DNA of 64,000 nt from Polynucleobacter sp. VK25 (GCF_018687355.1 NZ_CP061288.1:1622144-1686143); one strand, 5' to 3'; shown: positions 9,388 through 20,865, counted from the first letter of the stretch. Translations and numbers: made by a program. The notes: generated by a model from the letters alone, not told the origin.

Positions 9388-10362
9388 ATGGCTGTATTTA
9401 CTCCAATCGAGCTTGAGGATATTTCTCAATGGATTACTCAAGACTTTGACATTGGTCAGGCGAGTGAAATTCGCGGCATTCATGGCGGTATTGAGAACTC
9501 TAATTTCTTTTTAGATACCACTAAGGATGGCAAGAAACAGGAATATGTTTTAACCATCTTTGAAAGATTGTCAGCAGAACAGCTCCCGTTTTATCTAGAG
9601 CTCATGCGCCATCTAGCCAATAAAGGGGTTCCTGTTCCAAAACCGCTTGAGAACAAGCAAGGTGAGATTCTATTTACCCTCAAAGGTAAGCCGGCAGCCA
9701 TTGTGACAAAGCTGCCCGGCCTCTCTAGACTCCAGCCAGAAGCAAACCATTGCGCCCTCGTAGGTGAGATGCTTGCCAAGATGCACCTAGCTGGAAAAGA
9801 TTTTTCTAAGTCACAAGAAAATCTTCGCAGTCTTGTTTGGTGGCAAAAAACGATCCCTCAAGTGCTAGCGCATCTCAATACATCTCAAAAAGAACTCATT
9901 ACCCATGAGCTAAAAACTCAAGAAGAATTCTTCTCGTCAGGCGCTTATGATGGCATGCCGCAGGGCGCTAGTCATTGCGATTTGTTTCGTGACAACGTCT
10001 TATTTGATCCAAAGGGATCAAATGTAGCCCAAGATCAATTAGGCGGCTTCTTTGATTTCTATTTTGCTGGCACTGATAAATGGTTGTTTGATGTCGCTGT
10101 AACCGCAAATGATTGGTGTCTTGCTGAAAATAAAGAAGATTTAGATCCTGCGCGCTTGGATGCATTTATGAAGGCCTACCAGTCGGTTCGCCCCCTCACC
10201 AAAGAAGAGCAAGCTAGCTGGCCGCTAATGTTACGTGCAGCAGCCTTGCGCTTCTGGGTCTCTAGGCTATGGGACTTTTATTTGCCACGGGATGCGCAGA
10301 TGCTGACTCCTCATGACCCCACGCACTTTGAACGTATTCTTTTAAGTCGTCGCTCACTATGA
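9388..10362 (+). CDS. thrB: Homoserine kinase, APH-fold type
   Basis: Phosphorylates homoserine to O-phosphohomoserine for threonine synthesis. The 324-residue protein belongs to the aminoglycoside-phosphotransferase fold, not the GHMP family that includes E. coli ThrB. Its catalytic loop reads SHCDLFRDNVLFD (about residues 192-204) and the metal-binding segment GGFFDFYFAG follows. The N-terminal GGIENSNFFLDT is characteristic of this homoserine kinase group. Its last codons overlap the next gene by four bases (ATGA), indicating coupled translation. Confidence 0.93.
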   Translation: MAVFTPIELEDISQWITQDFDIGQASEIRGIHGGIENSNFFLDTTKDGKKQEYVLTIFERLSAEQLPFYLELMRHLANKGVPVPKPLENKQGEILFTLKGKPAAIVTKLPGLSRLQPEANHCALVGEMLAKMHLAGKDFSKSQENLRSLVWWQKTIPQVLAHLNTSQKELITHELKTQEEFFSSGAYDGMPQGASHCDLFRDNVLFDPKGSNVAQDQLGGFFDFYFAGTDKWLFDVAVTANDWCLAENKEDLDPARLDAFMKAYQSVRPLTKEEQASWPLMLRAAALRFWVSRLWDFYLPRDAQMLTPHDPTHFERILLSRRSL

Positions 10363-11135
10363 AACTCAATTCCGTAGCACCAAAAGATGGCTACACCTGG
10401 ATTAGGCAAGGTATCTGGCTCTTCAAACAAAATCCTTTGGGCTTCTTGATGCTGGTCTTTATGTATGTCTTTGCTGCGCAATTAGCAGTGATCATTCCAG
10501 TGATTGGTGTTTTTGCTGTGCTACTTCTCACGCCAACTCTCTCTGTTGGCTTCATGACCGCCTGTCGTCAAGCAATTCAAAAAGAGCGCATTAAACCAAT
10601 GGTGTATTTAGTGGCGCTTCGGTCCAGCCCTATCGTGCGTAAAAGAATTCTGCAATTGGGATTGGTATATGCGGGCATGATTTTGCTACTGAGCTTTATC
10701 TTAAGTCTCTTGGTTGACTTTGAATTGCTGCTTCCCTTAATGACAAGCGAAAAGCCGATCACCCCCGAAGCATTGCGTCAGGTTTACATGGTACTTTTCT
10801 TTGGCGCAATGCTCTACGTGCCAGTGGCGATGCTGATGTGGTTCTCACCAGTCTTAGTGGCATGGGCTGATATGCCTGTACCCCAAGCACTCTTCTCTAG
10901 CTGCTTGGCATGTTGGGCTAACAAAGCCGCATTCTGTTTGTATCTCTCGATTTGGAGTGCCATTCTGATTGCTATTCCACTTACTGTCGGAATGATTTTT
11001 GATGCGCTCGATTTGGGCCAAGCGGCCTCCTTCATCATCGCGCCCATCTCCATGGCGGGATTGACAGTGATGCACTGTTCTTTCTACGCCACCTGGAAGG
11101 CTTGCTTCACTGAAGACGAAGTATTGCCAACCTAA
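10359..11135 (+). CDS. BPSS1780-family integral membrane protein
   Basis: A 258-residue membrane protein with about six hydrophobic segments. The opening GYTWIRQGIWLFKQNPLGFL pattern and later FSPVLVAWADMPVPQALFSS are typical of the BPSS1780-type family found widely in betaproteobacteria, whose function is not known to me. It begins with an ATGA overlap on the homoserine kinase gene and converges on uvrD with only eight bases between stops. No catalytic or ligand motif is visible. Confidence 0.85.
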   Translation: MKLNSVAPKDGYTWIRQGIWLFKQNPLGFLMLVFMYVFAAQLAVIIPVIGVFAVLLLTPTLSVGFMTACRQAIQKERIKPMVYLVALRSSPIVRKRILQLGLVYAGMILLLSFILSLLVDFELLLPLMTSEKPITPEALRQVYMVLFFGAMLYVPVAMLMWFSPVLVAWADMPVPQALFSSCLACWANKAAFCLYLSIWSAILIAIPLTVGMIFDALDLGQAASFIIAPISMAGLTVMHCSFYATWKACFTEDEVLPT

Positions 11136-11143
11136 CTGACGTA

Positions 11144-13519
11144 TCAGTCGATCGCAGCAAGTTTCGCAATACTGAGTTGTAACCACTTAATGCCGTGGCG
11201 CTTGAAGTTCACTTGCGCACGGGCGTCAGCATCTACACCTTCAAGCCCAGTTACACGCCCTTCACCAAACTTAGTATGGAACACATTTTGTCCGATAGTG
11301 AATGGATAATTTCCACGTGGGGGTGAAGCCAACCTCTTCACTTCCATTGAGGCAGAGCCAACTCTCTTGGCCGGCCTTTGACGCTCAGAGCCTGAATCAA
11401 AAAAGTCATTGGATTCGTATTCGCGTTGACGGGTATAGCCATCTTGCCAGGTAGATCCCGATCTTGAGTTACTGTTACCACTACCGCCCCAGCGCGCATC
11501 TCTTGCTTTAGGGGTGAGCCATTTCAATGAATCCGAGGGAAGTTCTTCTAAGAAGCGGGATGGCATGTTGTAGCGGACTTGGCCATGCAGCATGCGTGAT
11601 TGGGTGTGCGAGAGATATAAACGCTCCTTGGCACGTGTTATCGCTACGTACATCAAGCGACGCTCTTCTTCCAAGCCATTTTGTTCATTCACACTATTCT
11701 CATGAGGAAATAAACCCTCCTCAAGGCCAGTAATGAAGACAGAAGTGAACTCCAAACCTTTAGCGGAGTGCACTGTCATTAACTGCACGGCATCTTGACC
11801 AGCTTGAGCTTGGTTATCACCCGCCTCCAGTGAAGCATGGGATAGGAAGGCAGCCAAGGGCGATACCTCAACTACGCCTGGAGCATTCTCACCCGGCAAC
11901 ATGGCAGCCGCAGCATCCTGACCATAACCTTCTTCGGCAATAAATGCCGTGGCAGCATTAATCAATTCTTGTAAGTTCTCGACGCGATCTTGCCCTTCAC
12001 GCTCTGAGAGGTAATGCTGAATCAAGCCGCTGTTCTGAATCACAAATTCGACTGTTTCAGGCAAAGTATTGTGGCGAGTGGCTTCACGCATATGGTCTAC
12101 CAAGCGTACAAATCCACCCAAAGCTGCACCGGCTTTACCCTCTAAAGAAGAGGCAGCCAAATACAAAGAGCATTGCTGTGCTCGAGCAGCATCTTGTAAT
12201 GCCTCGATTGATCTGGCACCAATTCCGCGAGTTGGAAAATTCACCACCCTAGAGAACGAGGTGTCGTCATTCGGATTCTCGAGCAAGCGCAAATAAGCTA
12301 GTGCATGTTTAATTTCAGCGCGCTCAAAGAATCGCAAGCCACCATAAACACGGTACGGAATAGCTGCAGAAAATAATGCGTGCTCAATAATGCGTGACTG
12401 GGCGTTACTGCGATAGAGCAATGCGATCTCTGTACGTTTGATACCGCTATTTACTAGAGCCTTAATCTCATCTACCAGCCAAGCGGCTTCGGCATGATCG
12501 CTTGGCGCCTCATAGATACGGACTGGCTCGCCATGTCCAGCATCGGTTCGTAGGTTCTTGCCAAGACGCTCAGAGTTGTTCGCAATCAGGTGATTTGCAG
12601 TATCCAAAATATGGCCGTGCGAGCGATAGTTCTGCTCTAGCTTGACCATCAAAGGGTGATATTGCTTCTCATAAAGGCGCATGTTTTCAACATCAGCGCC
12701 ACGGAAAGCATAAATACTTTGGTCATCATCCCCGACCGCAAATACTGAACTACTACCCATGCCGCTGACATTGATGCGACTTGCGTCATGACCCGATAAC
12801 AATTTAAGCCATGCATATTGCAAAGCATTGGTATCTTGAAACTCGTCAATCAAGATGTGACGGAAGCGTTCTTGGTAATGCGTACGAATCGCTTCACTAT
12901 GTTTCAGTAATTCGTAGCTGCGCAATAAGAGCTCAGCAAAATCAACTACGCCTTCGCGCTGACACTGCTCATCATAAGCAGCATAGAGTTGCGCCATCTT
13001 GGCTTGAAAATCATCGCCAAGTGCTAAATCTTTTGCGCGCTGACCGCGCTCTTTGGCATGAGCAATGAAGTACTGCAGTTGCTTTGCGGGATACTTTTCA
13101 TCATCAACCTTTAAACCCTTTAACAGACGCTTAATCGCAGAAAGTTGGTCTTGGGTGTCCAGAATTTGGAAAGTAGATGGCAAACCCGCTTCTTTATGGT
13201 GAGCTCGCAATAAACGGTTACAAAGTCCATGAAAGGTGCCAATCCACATCCCGCGCGTATTAATCGGCAACATAGCGCTCAGGCGGAGCATCATCTCTTT
13301 AGCGGCCTTATTGGTAAAGGTCACCGCTAGGACACCAATTGGGGATACCTGGCCGGTCTGAATCAACCAGGCTATACGGGTGGTGAGGACACGGGTCTTG
13401 CCGCTCCCTGCCCCAGCCAAAATCATGGCTGATTGGGCTTGGCCATTTTCATTTACGGGCGGGAGGGTCACTGCCTCGCGCTGTTCTGGGTTGAGGTTCG
13501 CGAGCAAGTCTGAGTACAT
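11144..13519 (-). CDS. uvrD: UvrD/PcrA-type DNA helicase II
   Basis: Superfamily 1A 3'-5' helicase used in nucleotide excision and mismatch repair; 791 residues. Motifs in order: Walker [18 protein letters not shown] (about residues 35-51), Ia [69 protein letters not shown]. The C-terminal region ([17 protein letters not shown] onward) is the UvrD/PcrA tudor-like tail, which favours UvrD over Rep. The start codon lies only seven bases from a TATAAT on the minus strand, so the mRNA may be leaderless. It diverges from valS across 24 bases. Confidence 0.95.
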   Translation of the reverse strand: MYSDLLANLNPEQREAVTLPPVNENGQAQSAMILAGAGSGKTRVLTTRIAWLIQTGQVSPIGVLAVTFTNKAAKEMMLRLSAMLPINTRGMWIGTFHGLCNRLLRAHHKEAGLPSTFQILDTQDQLSAIKRLLKGLKVDDEKYPAKQLQYFIAHAKERGQRAKDLALGDDFQAKMAQLYAAYDEQCQREGVVDFAELLLRSYELLKHSEAIRTHYQERFRHILIDEFQDTNALQYAWLKLLSGHDASRINVSGMGSSSVFAVGDDDQSIYAFRGADVENMRLYEKQYHPLMVKLEQNYRSHGHILDTANHLIANNSERLGKNLRTDAGHGEPVRIYEAPSDHAEAAWLVDEIKALVNSGIKRTEIALLYRSNAQSRIIEHALFSAAIPYRVYGGLRFFERAEIKHALAYLRLLENPNDDTSFSRVVNFPTRGIGARSIEALQDAARAQQCSLYLAASSLEGKAGAALGGFVRLVDHMREATRHNTLPETVEFVIQNSGLIQHYLSEREGQDRVENLQELINAATAFIAEEGYGQDAAAAMLPGENAPGVVEVSPLAAFLSHASLEAGDNQAQAGQDAVQLMTVHSAKGLEFTSVFITGLEEGLFPHENSVNEQNGLEEERRLMYVAITRAKERLYLSHTQSRMLHGQVRYNMPSRFLEELPSDSLKWLTPKARDARWGGSGNSNSRSGSTWQDGYTRQREYESNDFFDSGSERQRPAKRVGSASMEVKRLASPPRGNYPFTIGQNVFHTKFGEGRVTGLEGVDADARAQVNFKRHGIKWLQLSIAKLAAID

Positions 13520-13543
13520 CAGCCCAATTATAATTTGCCTCTT
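13520..13543. promoter_or_regulatory. Divergent -10 elements shared by uvrD and valS
   Basis: The 24-base gap contains the palindrome AATTATAATT (13526-13535). It gives a TATAAT on the plus strand at 13529-13534, nine bases before the valS ATG, and a TATAAT on the minus strand at 13532-13527, seven bases before the uvrD ATG. No Shine-Dalgarno is visible for either gene. Good -35 boxes at 16-18 bases are not obvious; they would lie inside the coding sequence of the opposite gene. The geometry suggests leaderless transcripts competing for one melting site. Confidence 0.55.
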
Positions 13544-16435
13544 ATGCCAAATGCCTCAAATACCCCTAATTCACCAGCGGCCAGCTCAGCAGACGAGCTC
13601 GCCAAATCCTACGAACCCGCCCCGATCGAGGCCTACTGGGGTCCAGAGTGGGAACGCCGAGGAATTGCCGATTCCACCATGGATGAGGGTAAGGGTGATT
13701 TTTCTATTCAACTGCCACCTCCAAACGTGACCGGCACCCTTCACATGGGTCATGCCTTCAATCAAACCATCATGGATGGCTTGATTCGTCATGCTCGGAT
13801 GTCGGGCAAAAACACTTTATGGGTACCTGGCACCGATCACGCTGGTATCGCCACTCAAATTGTTGTTGAGCGCCAACTTGATGGACAGAAAGTGTCTCGT
13901 CACGATTTGGGTCGTGAAAAGTTTTTAGAAAAAGTGTGGGAGTGGAAAGAAGCTTCTGGCAACACAATTACTAGGCAAATTCGTCGCCTAGGTGCTTCGA
14001 TCGATTGGGGTAAAGAATATTTCACAATGGACAGCAAGATGTCCAAAGCAGTGGTGGAAGTTTTTGTACGCCTACATGAGCAAGGTTTGATTTATCGCGG
14101 CAAACGTTTAGTGAACTGGGATCCTGTTCTAGGTACCGCAGTTTCAGATTTAGAAGTGGTGAGCGAAGAAGAAGATGGGTCGATGTGGCACATTCGCTAT
14201 CCATTAACTGATGGCTCTGGCCATCTCACGGTTGCTACAACACGCCCAGAGACCCTACTGGGTGACGTTGCCGTCATGGTGAACCCAGAAGATGAACGTT
14301 ACAAACACCTCATTGGTAAGTCAGTAAATCTGCCTTTATGTGATCGTCAAATTCCGATCGTTGCAGATGACTACGTTGACTTGAACTTTGGTACTGGCGT
14401 TGTAAAGGTAACTCCTGCACATGACTTTAATGACTATGCCGTAGGCCAACGCCATCAACTACCAATGATCAACATCCTCACTTTGGATGCCAAAATTAAT
14501 GAAAATGCTCCGGCTACTTATCAAGGCATGGAACGTTTTGCAGCACGCAAACAAGTGGTTGCCGATTTAGATGCGGCTGGCTTACTAGATAAAGTGCAGC
14601 CCCATAAATTGATGGTGCCTCGTGGTGATCGCACTCAAACGATTATTGAGCCGATGTTGACGGACCAATGGTTTGTGGCGATGTCCAAGCCAAGTCCAGA
14701 TAACAAATATCAACCCGGCTCATCTATTGCGGGCGCAGCATTAGATGCCGTGACTAAGGGCGATATCAAACTTGTCCCAGAGAATTGGATTAATACCTAC
14801 ACCCAGTGGTTGGAGAATATTCAGGACTGGTGCATCTCTCGCCAACTTTGGTGGGGTCATCAAATACCCGCTTGGTATGGCGATGATGGACAAATTTTCG
14901 TAGGGCGCTCCGAGGAAGAGGCTAAAGCGAAAGCTGCTGCTGCGGGTTATACCGGCAAACTCAATCGCGACCCCGATGTCCTAGATACCTGGTTTAGTTC
15001 CGCTCTCGTCCCATTTAGCTCCTTAGGTTGGCCCGAAGAAACGCCTGCATTAAATCACTTCCTACCTTCCTCGGTCTTGGTAACTGGCTTTGACATCATC
15101 TTCTTCTGGGTGGCGCGGATGGTCATGATGACCTGCCACTTCACTGGCAAAGTGCCATTCCATACTGTTTATGTCCACGGCCTAGTGCGTGATGCCGAAG
15201 GTCAAAAGATGAGTAAATCCAAAGGTAATACTTTGGATCCAATTGATTTAATTGATGGCATCAAGATTGAGGAATTAGTAGGCAAGCGAACTACTGGCCT
15301 CATGAATCCAAAGCAGGCAGAGAGTATTAGCAAGAAAACCAAAAAAGAGTTTCCAGATGGTATTCCAGCGTTTGGTACAGATGCCTTACGCTTCACCTTT
15401 GCCTCATTAGCCTCACTTGGTCGCAATATTAATTTTGATCAAAAGCGTTGCGAAGGCTATCGCAATTTCTGCAACAAACTTTGGAACGCTACTCGCTTTG
15501 TATTGATGAACTGCTCTGGCAGTGATGAGGACAATGGTTTAGCACCATGTGACAACCAATGCGGTCCAGAAGGCTATTTAGACTTTTCGCCTGCAGACAA
15601 ATGGATTGTTTCCCAGCTCCAAAGAACCGAGGCTGATGTTGCCAAAGGCTTTGAGAACTATCGCTTTGACAATATTGCAAGCAGCATTTACCAATTTGTC
15701 TGGGATGAGTATTGCGATTGGTATTTAGAGCTCGCTAAAGTGCAGCTACAAACTGGAACGCCAGCTCAGCAACGCGCTACACGCCGTACCCTATTGCGTG
15801 TTTTGGAAACGATCTTGCGTATGGCGCATCCATTGATTCCGTTCATCACTGAAACGCTTTGGCAAACCGTTGGCCCGAAGTCTGGAAAAGAGCTTGCCAA
15901 ACAAACCAAACAAACGATTGCGCTTCAACCCTACCCTGTTGCTCAGCCTGAAAAGATTGATGAACAGAGTGAAGCTTGGGTTGCACAGATCAAAGCGATT
16001 GTGGATGCTTGCCGCAACCTGCGCGGCGAGATGCAAGTGCCTCCAGGCCAAAAAGTGCCACTCTGGATTTTTGGGCCACAATCATTTTTAGAGAAGGCAA
16101 CGCCGTATTTGATGGCGCTAGCGAAGTTGGCGGAAGTCAAAATCTATAGCGATGAATCCGCCTTAGAAAAAGATGCTCCTGGCGCACCAATCGCTCTAGT
16201 GGGCGATATCAAACTCCTACTGAAGATTGAAGTGGACGTTGCTGCTGAGCGGATTCGTCTTGGCAAGGAAATTGAGCGTTTAGCCAACGAAATTAATAAG
16301 GCCAAAGGCAAACTGACCAATGAAAGCTTTGTAGCTCGCGCTCCAGCTGAGGTTGTTGCCCAAGAAAAACAACGTCTTGCCGGCTTTGAGCAGAATCATG
16401 AGAAGCTTGTTGCACAATTAGAGCGTATTAAATAA
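13544..16435 (+). CDS. valS: Valyl-tRNA synthetase
   Basis: Class I aminoacyl-tRNA synthetase charging tRNA-Val; 963 residues, the usual length. The HIGH-type motif is [13 protein letters not shown] (near residue 62), the editing domain includes [13 protein letters not shown], and [12 protein letters not shown] carries the KMSKS signature. The C-terminal 70 residues form a charged coiled coil ([23 protein letters not shown]) typical of ValRS. I chose ATG 13544 (MPNASNT) over the in-frame TTG three codons upstream. galU follows 30 bases downstream. Confidence 0.97.
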   Translation: MPNASNTPNSPAASSADELAKSYEPAPIEAYWGPEWERRGIADSTMDEGKGDFSIQLPPPNVTGTLHMGHAFNQTIMDGLIRHARMSGKNTLWVPGTDHAGIATQIVVERQLDGQKVSRHDLGREKFLEKVWEWKEASGNTITRQIRRLGASIDWGKEYFTMDSKMSKAVVEVFVRLHEQGLIYRGKRLVNWDPVLGTAVSDLEVVSEEEDGSMWHIRYPLTDGSGHLTVATTRPETLLGDVAVMVNPEDERYKHLIGKSVNLPLCDRQIPIVADDYVDLNFGTGVVKVTPAHDFNDYAVGQRHQLPMINILTLDAKINENAPATYQGMERFAARKQVVADLDAAGLLDKVQPHKLMVPRGDRTQTIIEPMLTDQWFVAMSKPSPDNKYQPGSSIAGAALDAVTKGDIKLVPENWINTYTQWLENIQDWCISRQLWWGHQIPAWYGDDGQIFVGRSEEEAKAKAAAAGYTGKLNRDPDVLDTWFSSALVPFSSLGWPEETPALNHFLPSSVLVTGFDIIFFWVARMVMMTCHFTGKVPFHTVYVHGLVRDAEGQKMSKSKGNTLDPIDLIDGIKIEELVGKRTTGLMNPKQAESISKKTKKEFPDGIPAFGTDALRFTFASLASLGRNINFDQKRCEGYRNFCNKLWNATRFVLMNCSGSDEDNGLAPCDNQCGPEGYLDFSPADKWIVSQLQRTEADVAKGFENYRFDNIASSIYQFVWDEYCDWYLELAKVQLQTGTPAQQRATRRTLLRVLETILRMAHPLIPFITETLWQTVGPKSGKELAKQTKQTIALQPYPVAQPEKIDEQSEAWVAQIKAIVDACRNLRGEMQVPPGQKVPLWIFGPQSFLEKATPYLMALAKLAEVKIYSDESALEKDAPGAPIALVGDIKLLLKIEVDVAAERIRLGKEIERLANEINKAKGKLTNESFVARAPAEVVAQEKQRLAGFEQNHEKLVAQLERIK

Positions 16436-16465
16436 AAGCGGTTAAATAATGCGATTGGAAGTTAT

Positions 16466-17350
16466 ATGCCATTAAAAACTAAAGCGGTCACAAAAGCGGT
16501 TTTCCCAGTCGCAGGATTAGGGACGCGCTTCTTGCCAGCTACCAAGGCAAGCCCAAAAGAGATGCTCAATGTGGTCGATAAACCACTCATTCAATATGCT
16601 GTTGAAGAAGCAATTGCCGCAGGCATTACCGAAATGATTTTCGTTACCGGTCGCAGTAAACGCGCTATTGAAGATCACTTTGATAAAGCCTATGAATTAG
16701 AGGCTGAGCTTGAGGCTAAAAACAAGCAAGCCCTTTTAGATATCGTTCGTAGCGTTAAACCTAGTCACGTTGATTGTATTTATGTACGTCAACCTGAAGC
16801 ACTCGGTTTAGGTCACGCAGTTTTATGCGCAGAAAAGTTAGTGCGTGATGAGCCATTTGCCATTATTTTGGCTGATGACTTATTAGATGGTCAGCCTCCT
16901 GTACTTAAGCAAATGCTCAAAGTATTTGACGAGCAAAATGGCTCTGTAGTTGCTGTGGAAAAAATCGATCCGGCAAAGAGCAGCTCCTACGGCATTGTTT
17001 CAGGCTCCGAGGTTACAAAAGGTATTTACCGCTTGAACGGTATCGTAGAAAAGCCTCAACCTAAAGATGCCCCATCTAATTTGGCCGTTGTAGGACGCTA
17101 CGTTCTTTCTTCAGATATCTTTAGCCATATTCGCAACCTCAAGCCTGGAGCAGGCGGCGAGATCCAACTCACCGATGCGATCGCCTCTTTACTTAAAGAA
17201 GAGCCAGTATTTGCGTATGAATACGATGGAGTGCGCTATGACTGCGGCAGCAAGCTGGGCTACCTCAAGGCATCCGTGGAGTTTGCCCTGCGCCACCCTG
17301 AAGTCTCTGCTGACTTTGCTGCTTATCTCAAGAGCCGCTCATTGACTTAA
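16466..17350 (+). CDS. galU: UTP-glucose-1-phosphate uridylyltransferase
   Basis: Makes UDP-glucose from UTP and glucose 1-phosphate for surface polysaccharide and nucleotide-sugar synthesis. The 294-residue protein opens with the nucleotidyltransferase signature [22 protein letters not shown] (residues about 12-33), followed by [13 protein letters not shown]. Metal and sugar site motifs [10 protein letters not shown] and ILADDLLDG follow, and VEKP is in the second half. A GGAAG site precedes the ATG. A strong bidirectional terminator follows the stop. Confidence 0.96.
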   Translation: MPLKTKAVTKAVFPVAGLGTRFLPATKASPKEMLNVVDKPLIQYAVEEAIAAGITEMIFVTGRSKRAIEDHFDKAYELEAELEAKNKQALLDIVRSVKPSHVDCIYVRQPEALGLGHAVLCAEKLVRDEPFAIILADDLLDGQPPVLKQMLKVFDEQNGSVVAVEKIDPAKSSSYGIVSGSEVTKGIYRLNGIVEKPQPKDAPSNLAVVGRYVLSSDIFSHIRNLKPGAGGEIQLTDAIASLLKEEPVFAYEYDGVRYDCGSKLGYLKASVEFALRHPEVSADFAAYLKSRSLT

Positions 17351-17370
17351 TTCGCTTTTGGCTGAAATAA

Positions 17371-17398
17371 AAAAGGCAGAGAGATCTCTGCCTTTTTT
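17371..17398. terminator. Bidirectional terminator between galU and tusA-like gene
   Basis: Stem GGCAGAG / CTCTGCC with an AGAT loop, flanked by an A-run on the left and a T-run on the right, so it can end both the galU transcript and the convergent alaS-tusA transcript. Confidence 0.9.
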
Positions 17399-17415
17399 AT
17401 TGTGATTGAGAGCTA

Positions 17416-17661
17416 CTACCTGCGCTTCATGAAAAACACCAACACATCACCTTCAGTAGTGCTTGCAAGCAACTCATTGCCGGTTTGCTTAGCGAAAGCC
17501 GGGAAGTCATGTGCTGCCCCCGCATCGGTTGCCTTAATCTTTAAGACTTCACCTGACTGCATGGTTGCCAAGGCCTTTTTGGTACGCAAGATCGGCAAAG
17601 GGCAGTTCATGCCGATGGCATCTACTTCTGCATTGAAAGCAATATTTACTGACTCACTCAT
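17416..17661 (-). CDS. TusA-family sulfur carrier protein
   Basis: An 81-residue small protein of the TusA/SirA family. The conserved sulfur-carrying cysteine lies in [15 protein letters not shown], the CPxP motif near the N-terminus. Family members relay persulfide sulfur for tRNA thiolation, molybdopterin or sulfur oxidation. The ATG overlaps the alaS stop as ATGA, and the protein starts MSESVNIAF. Coupling to alaS suggests a housekeeping tRNA-modification role, but the tusBCDE partners are not seen, and the specific pathway is inference. Confidence 0.88.
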   Translation of the reverse strand: MSESVNIAFNAEVDAIGMNCPLPILRTKKALATMQSGEVLKIKATDAGAAHDFPAFAKQTGNELLASTTEGDVLVFFMKRR

Positions 17662-20282
17662 TTGCTTGCTACCCAATCTTTAACACCTGCCAAAGCAGCG
17701 CCCAGCTTGCTTGGATCGGTTCCGCCGGCCATCGCCATCTCCGGCTTGCCGCCACCTTTACCACCCACTTGCTGAGCCACGAAGTTCACGAGATCACCTG
17801 CTTTAACCTTGCCAATCGAGTCAGCAGTTACGCCGGCAATCAAACTCACCTTATCACCCTGAACTGAGGCCAACACAATGGCAGCAGTTTTAAGCTTGGC
17901 CTTGAGGGCGTCCATGGTTTCACGCAGAACGCCAGCATCAGCACCATCAAGACGTGCAGCAAGTACTTTGATGCCATTCACATCAATTGCCTGTCCAGCC
18001 AATTCGTCACCCTGACTTGCGGCTAACTTAGAGTTCACTTTCTCTAATTCACGCTCAGCTTGGCGCAGGCTGTCTTGAAGTTGTGCAACGCGATTTACCA
18101 AATCCCCTGGGTGAGTTTTCAGAATCGCTGCCGCTTCATTAATCTTATCTTCCAAACCTTGCAAGAAGTGCAACGCATTGTTTCCAGTTACCGCCTCAAC
18201 ACGGCGGATACCAGCGGCAACGCCACCCTCAGAGACAATCTTCAGGCTACCGATATCGCCAGTGCGAGATACATGCGTACCGCCACACAGCTCTTTAGAG
18301 CTACCGATCTCAAGGACTCGCACCTCATCCCCATACTTCTCACCGAAGAGCATCATGGCGCCAGTCTTTTGTGCATCATCTAATGACATGACTTTGCCAG
18401 AAGTGGCAGTGTTGTCCAGAATCTCTTGATTCACAATATCTTCAATGCGGCGAATTTGTTCTGCAGTGATAGGTGCATTGTGCGTAAAGTCAAAACGGGT
18501 CTTGGTAGCATCAACCAAAGAGCCCTTTTGCTGCACGTGATCACCTAATACCTCACGCAATGCTTTATGCAAAATATGAGTAGCGCTGTGATTGCGCATG
18601 GTGTCAGTTCGCTGCTGGGTATCCACTAAGGCACTGATTGCATCACCCACCTTGAGCTCGCCCTCAAGGACTTCACCCTGATGACCAAATACATCAGCCT
18701 GGATCTTGAAGGTATCTTCAACCGCAAAACGAATGCTTTCATTACGGAGTTCGCCCTTGTCGCCAACTTGACCGCCAGATTCAGCATAAAACGGGGTGTT
18801 ATCCAAAACAATTACGGCTGCATCGCCTGCCTTGACGGACGGAACAGCCGAACCATCTACATAAAGGGCGGTGACTTTCGCACCCTCATGTTTTAGGGTG
18901 TCATAGCCATGAAACTGGGTTGGTTTGCCCTTGTAATCCAATCCTTGGGCTACTTTGAACTTACCGGCAGCCCTGGCTTGGTCGCGTTGCTTTTGCATCG
19001 CCACTTCAAAACCATCAGCATCAACAGTCACTCCGCGCTCACGACAAACGTCTGCTGTTAAATCCAAAGGAAAGCCAAATGTGTCGTGTAAACGGAAAGC
19101 AGTTTCACCATCGACTACTTTTGCACCGCCGGCTAAAGCACCATCCAAAATTTCCATGCCGTTAGCAATCGTTTGGAAGAAGCGCTCTTCTTCCTGCTTA
19201 ATCACTTCGCCAACTTTGTCTTGTGCAGCGCGCAACTCTGGATAAGCTTCACCCATTTCTTTTACGAGCGCAGGTACCAACTGATAGAAGAATGGTTTGC
19301 GAGCACCGAGTTTATAACCGTGACGAATCGCACGACGAGCAATCCGACGCAATACATAACCACGACCTGCGTTACCTGGAATCACGCCATCAACGACAAT
19401 GAAGCTACATGCGCGAATGTGGTCAGCGATGACCTTCAATGATGGGCTCTCTGCATCGCAGCTCTCGCCACCAGCCGCATCAACCGCTTCCTTGGAAGCC
19501 TTGAGGAGATTGACGAAGAGGTCGATTTCATAATTAGAGTGAACGTGCTGTAGAACAGCTGCAATACGCTCAAGACCCATGCCAGTGTCAACACTAGGCT
19601 TAGGCAGTGGATGCATTACCCCCGCTTCATCGCGGTTGAACTGCATAAAAACGTTATTCCAAATTTCAATATAACGATCACCATCTTCATCAGGGCTACC
19701 AGGAGGTCCGCCGGGAATATGATCGCCGTGATCATAAAAAATTTCGGTGCAAGGACCGCATGGGCCTGTGTCACCCATCATCCAAAAATTATCTGATGCG
19801 TAACGCGCTCCCTTGTTATCGCCAATCCGAATAATGCGATCTGCAGGCACGCCAATTTGCTTATTCCAAATCTCAAAAGCCTCATCGTCTTCGGCGTACA
19901 CCGTTACCAAGAGCTTTTCCTTGGGCAATTTAAATGTCTGGGTCAATAAGTCCCAGGCAAACTGAATTGCATCCTTCTTGAAATAGTCACCAAAGGAGAA
20001 ATTTCCGAGCATTTCAAAAAAAGTATGGTGACGGGCTGTATAGCCTACGTTATCCAAGTCGTTGTGTTTTCCACCCGCCCGAATGCACTTTTGAGCAGTT
20101 GTAGCGCGGTTATAAGGGCGCTTATCGAACCCTAAAAACACGTCCTTGAACTGATTCATACCGGCATTGGTAAATAGCAGGGTAGGGTCATCCCCCGGCA
20201 CTACAGGGCTGGATGGGACAATTTGGTGGCCTTTTTGGGCGAAGAAGTCCAGGTAAGCCTGGCGAATTTGGGAGACTTTCAT
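17658..20282 (-). CDS. alaS: Alanyl-tRNA synthetase
   Basis: Class II synthetase charging tRNA-Ala; 874 residues. Motif 1 begins near residue 23 ([24 protein letters not shown]), motif 2 is [19 protein letters not shown], and motif 3 is [12 protein letters not shown]. The editing domain has its zinc site [11 protein letters not shown] and [13 protein letters not shown]. The glycine-rich C-terminal C-Ala region ends [15 protein letters not shown]. Its stop overlaps the tusA-like start. The ATG lies seven bases from a GATAAT hexamer, which suggests a leaderless mRNA. Confidence 0.97.
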   Translation of the reverse strand: MKVSQIRQAYLDFFAQKGHQIVPSSPVVPGDDPTLLFTNAGMNQFKDVFLGFDKRPYNRATTAQKCIRAGGKHNDLDNVGYTARHHTFFEMLGNFSFGDYFKKDAIQFAWDLLTQTFKLPKEKLLVTVYAEDDEAFEIWNKQIGVPADRIIRIGDNKGARYASDNFWMMGDTGPCGPCTEIFYDHGDHIPGGPPGSPDEDGDRYIEIWNNVFMQFNRDEAGVMHPLPKPSVDTGMGLERIAAVLQHVHSNYEIDLFVNLLKASKEAVDAAGGESCDAESPSLKVIADHIRACSFIVVDGVIPGNAGRGYVLRRIARRAIRHGYKLGARKPFFYQLVPALVKEMGEAYPELRAAQDKVGEVIKQEEERFFQTIANGMEILDGALAGGAKVVDGETAFRLHDTFGFPLDLTADVCRERGVTVDADGFEVAMQKQRDQARAAGKFKVAQGLDYKGKPTQFHGYDTLKHEGAKVTALYVDGSAVPSVKAGDAAVIVLDNTPFYAESGGQVGDKGELRNESIRFAVEDTFKIQADVFGHQGEVLEGELKVGDAISALVDTQQRTDTMRNHSATHILHKALREVLGDHVQQKGSLVDATKTRFDFTHNAPITAEQIRRIEDIVNQEILDNTATSGKVMSLDDAQKTGAMMLFGEKYGDEVRVLEIGSSKELCGGTHVSRTGDIGSLKIVSEGGVAAGIRRVEAVTGNNALHFLQGLEDKINEAAAILKTHPGDLVNRVAQLQDSLRQAERELEKVNSKLAASQGDELAGQAIDVNGIKVLAARLDGADAGVLRETMDALKAKLKTAAIVLASVQGDKVSLIAGVTADSIGKVKAGDLVNFVAQQVGGKGGGKPEMAMAGGTDPSKLGAALAGVKDWVASK

Positions 20283-20318
20283 GTCAATAATTATCGCATT
20301 GGCACTAGCCTAGGGCAA
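20283..20318 (-). promoter_or_regulatory. Candidate alaS promoter (leaderless)
   Basis: Reading the minus strand: -35 TTGCCC (20318-20313), a 17-base spacer, and -10 GATAAT (20295-20290), then seven bases to the alaS ATG at 20282. Transcription would begin at about the first base of the start codon, and there is no Shine-Dalgarno. Confidence 0.55.
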
Positions 20319-20391
20319 ACGCTAGGCAGGAAGCTCCAAACCTGCCTTACAATCCGACAACATCAATAAAAATCGGCTTTAAGTCGACAAT

Positions 20392-20403
20392 AAGGAGAGC
20401 ATC
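20392..20403 (+). promoter_or_regulatory. Shine-Dalgarno site deciding the TTG start of tctB
   Basis: AAGGAG at 20392-20397 is six bases before TTG 20404. This is a textbook spacing and supports the rare TTG start rather than a later ATG. Confidence 0.75.
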
Positions 20404-20865
20404 TTGAAAATTCGCAATCAACGGGATTTTGGGGCCGGAATCATGTATATGATTATTGGCCTCTTCTTCGCCATTATGGCTACCCAGTACCCCATGGGAA
20501 CTGCTGCCAAAATGGGCCCAGGTTATTTCCCATTCTTCCTTGGGATCCTAATGGCTTTATTAGGCGTACTGGTATTACTGCAGTCACTAAATGCAAAAGC
20601 AGCGATTGAAAGTATTCCAAAATTCAATTGGCGCATCATTGCCCAGATTACTGGCTCTGTAGTGCTATATGGACTACTCTTACCGCGCATGGGCTTCTTA
20701 ATTGCTGTGGTTGTCTTGGTATTGGTATCTGCAAGCGCCAGCAAAGAATTCACTTGGAAGGGCTCATTAATTAATGCTGGCTTCCTCGTTGCATTTACTT
20801 ATTCAGTGTTTGTGTTGGGTCTGAAACTTCAGTTCCCACTCCTGCCTGTATTCCTACAACAATAA
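20404..20865 (+). CDS. tctB: Tripartite tricarboxylate transporter, small membrane subunit TctB
   Basis: A 153-residue protein with four predicted membrane helices and the TctB opening pattern (RDFGAGIMYMIIGLFFAI, then YPMGTAAKMGPGYFPFFLGI). TctB is the small membrane partner of TctA in secondary, periplasmic-protein-dependent uptake of tri- and dicarboxylates. It starts at TTG with a strong AAGGAG site. tctA follows 19 bases later. The binding protein TctC is not adjacent; Burkholderiales often encode many unlinked TctC-type proteins, so ligand specificity cannot be inferred. Confidence 0.9.
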   Translation: MKIRNQRDFGAGIMYMIIGLFFAIMATQYPMGTAAKMGPGYFPFFLGILMALLGVLVLLQSLNAKAAIESIPKFNWRIIAQITGSVVLYGLLLPRMGFLIAVVVLVLVSASASKEFTWKGSLINAGFLVAFTYSVFVLGLKLQFPLLPVFLQQ

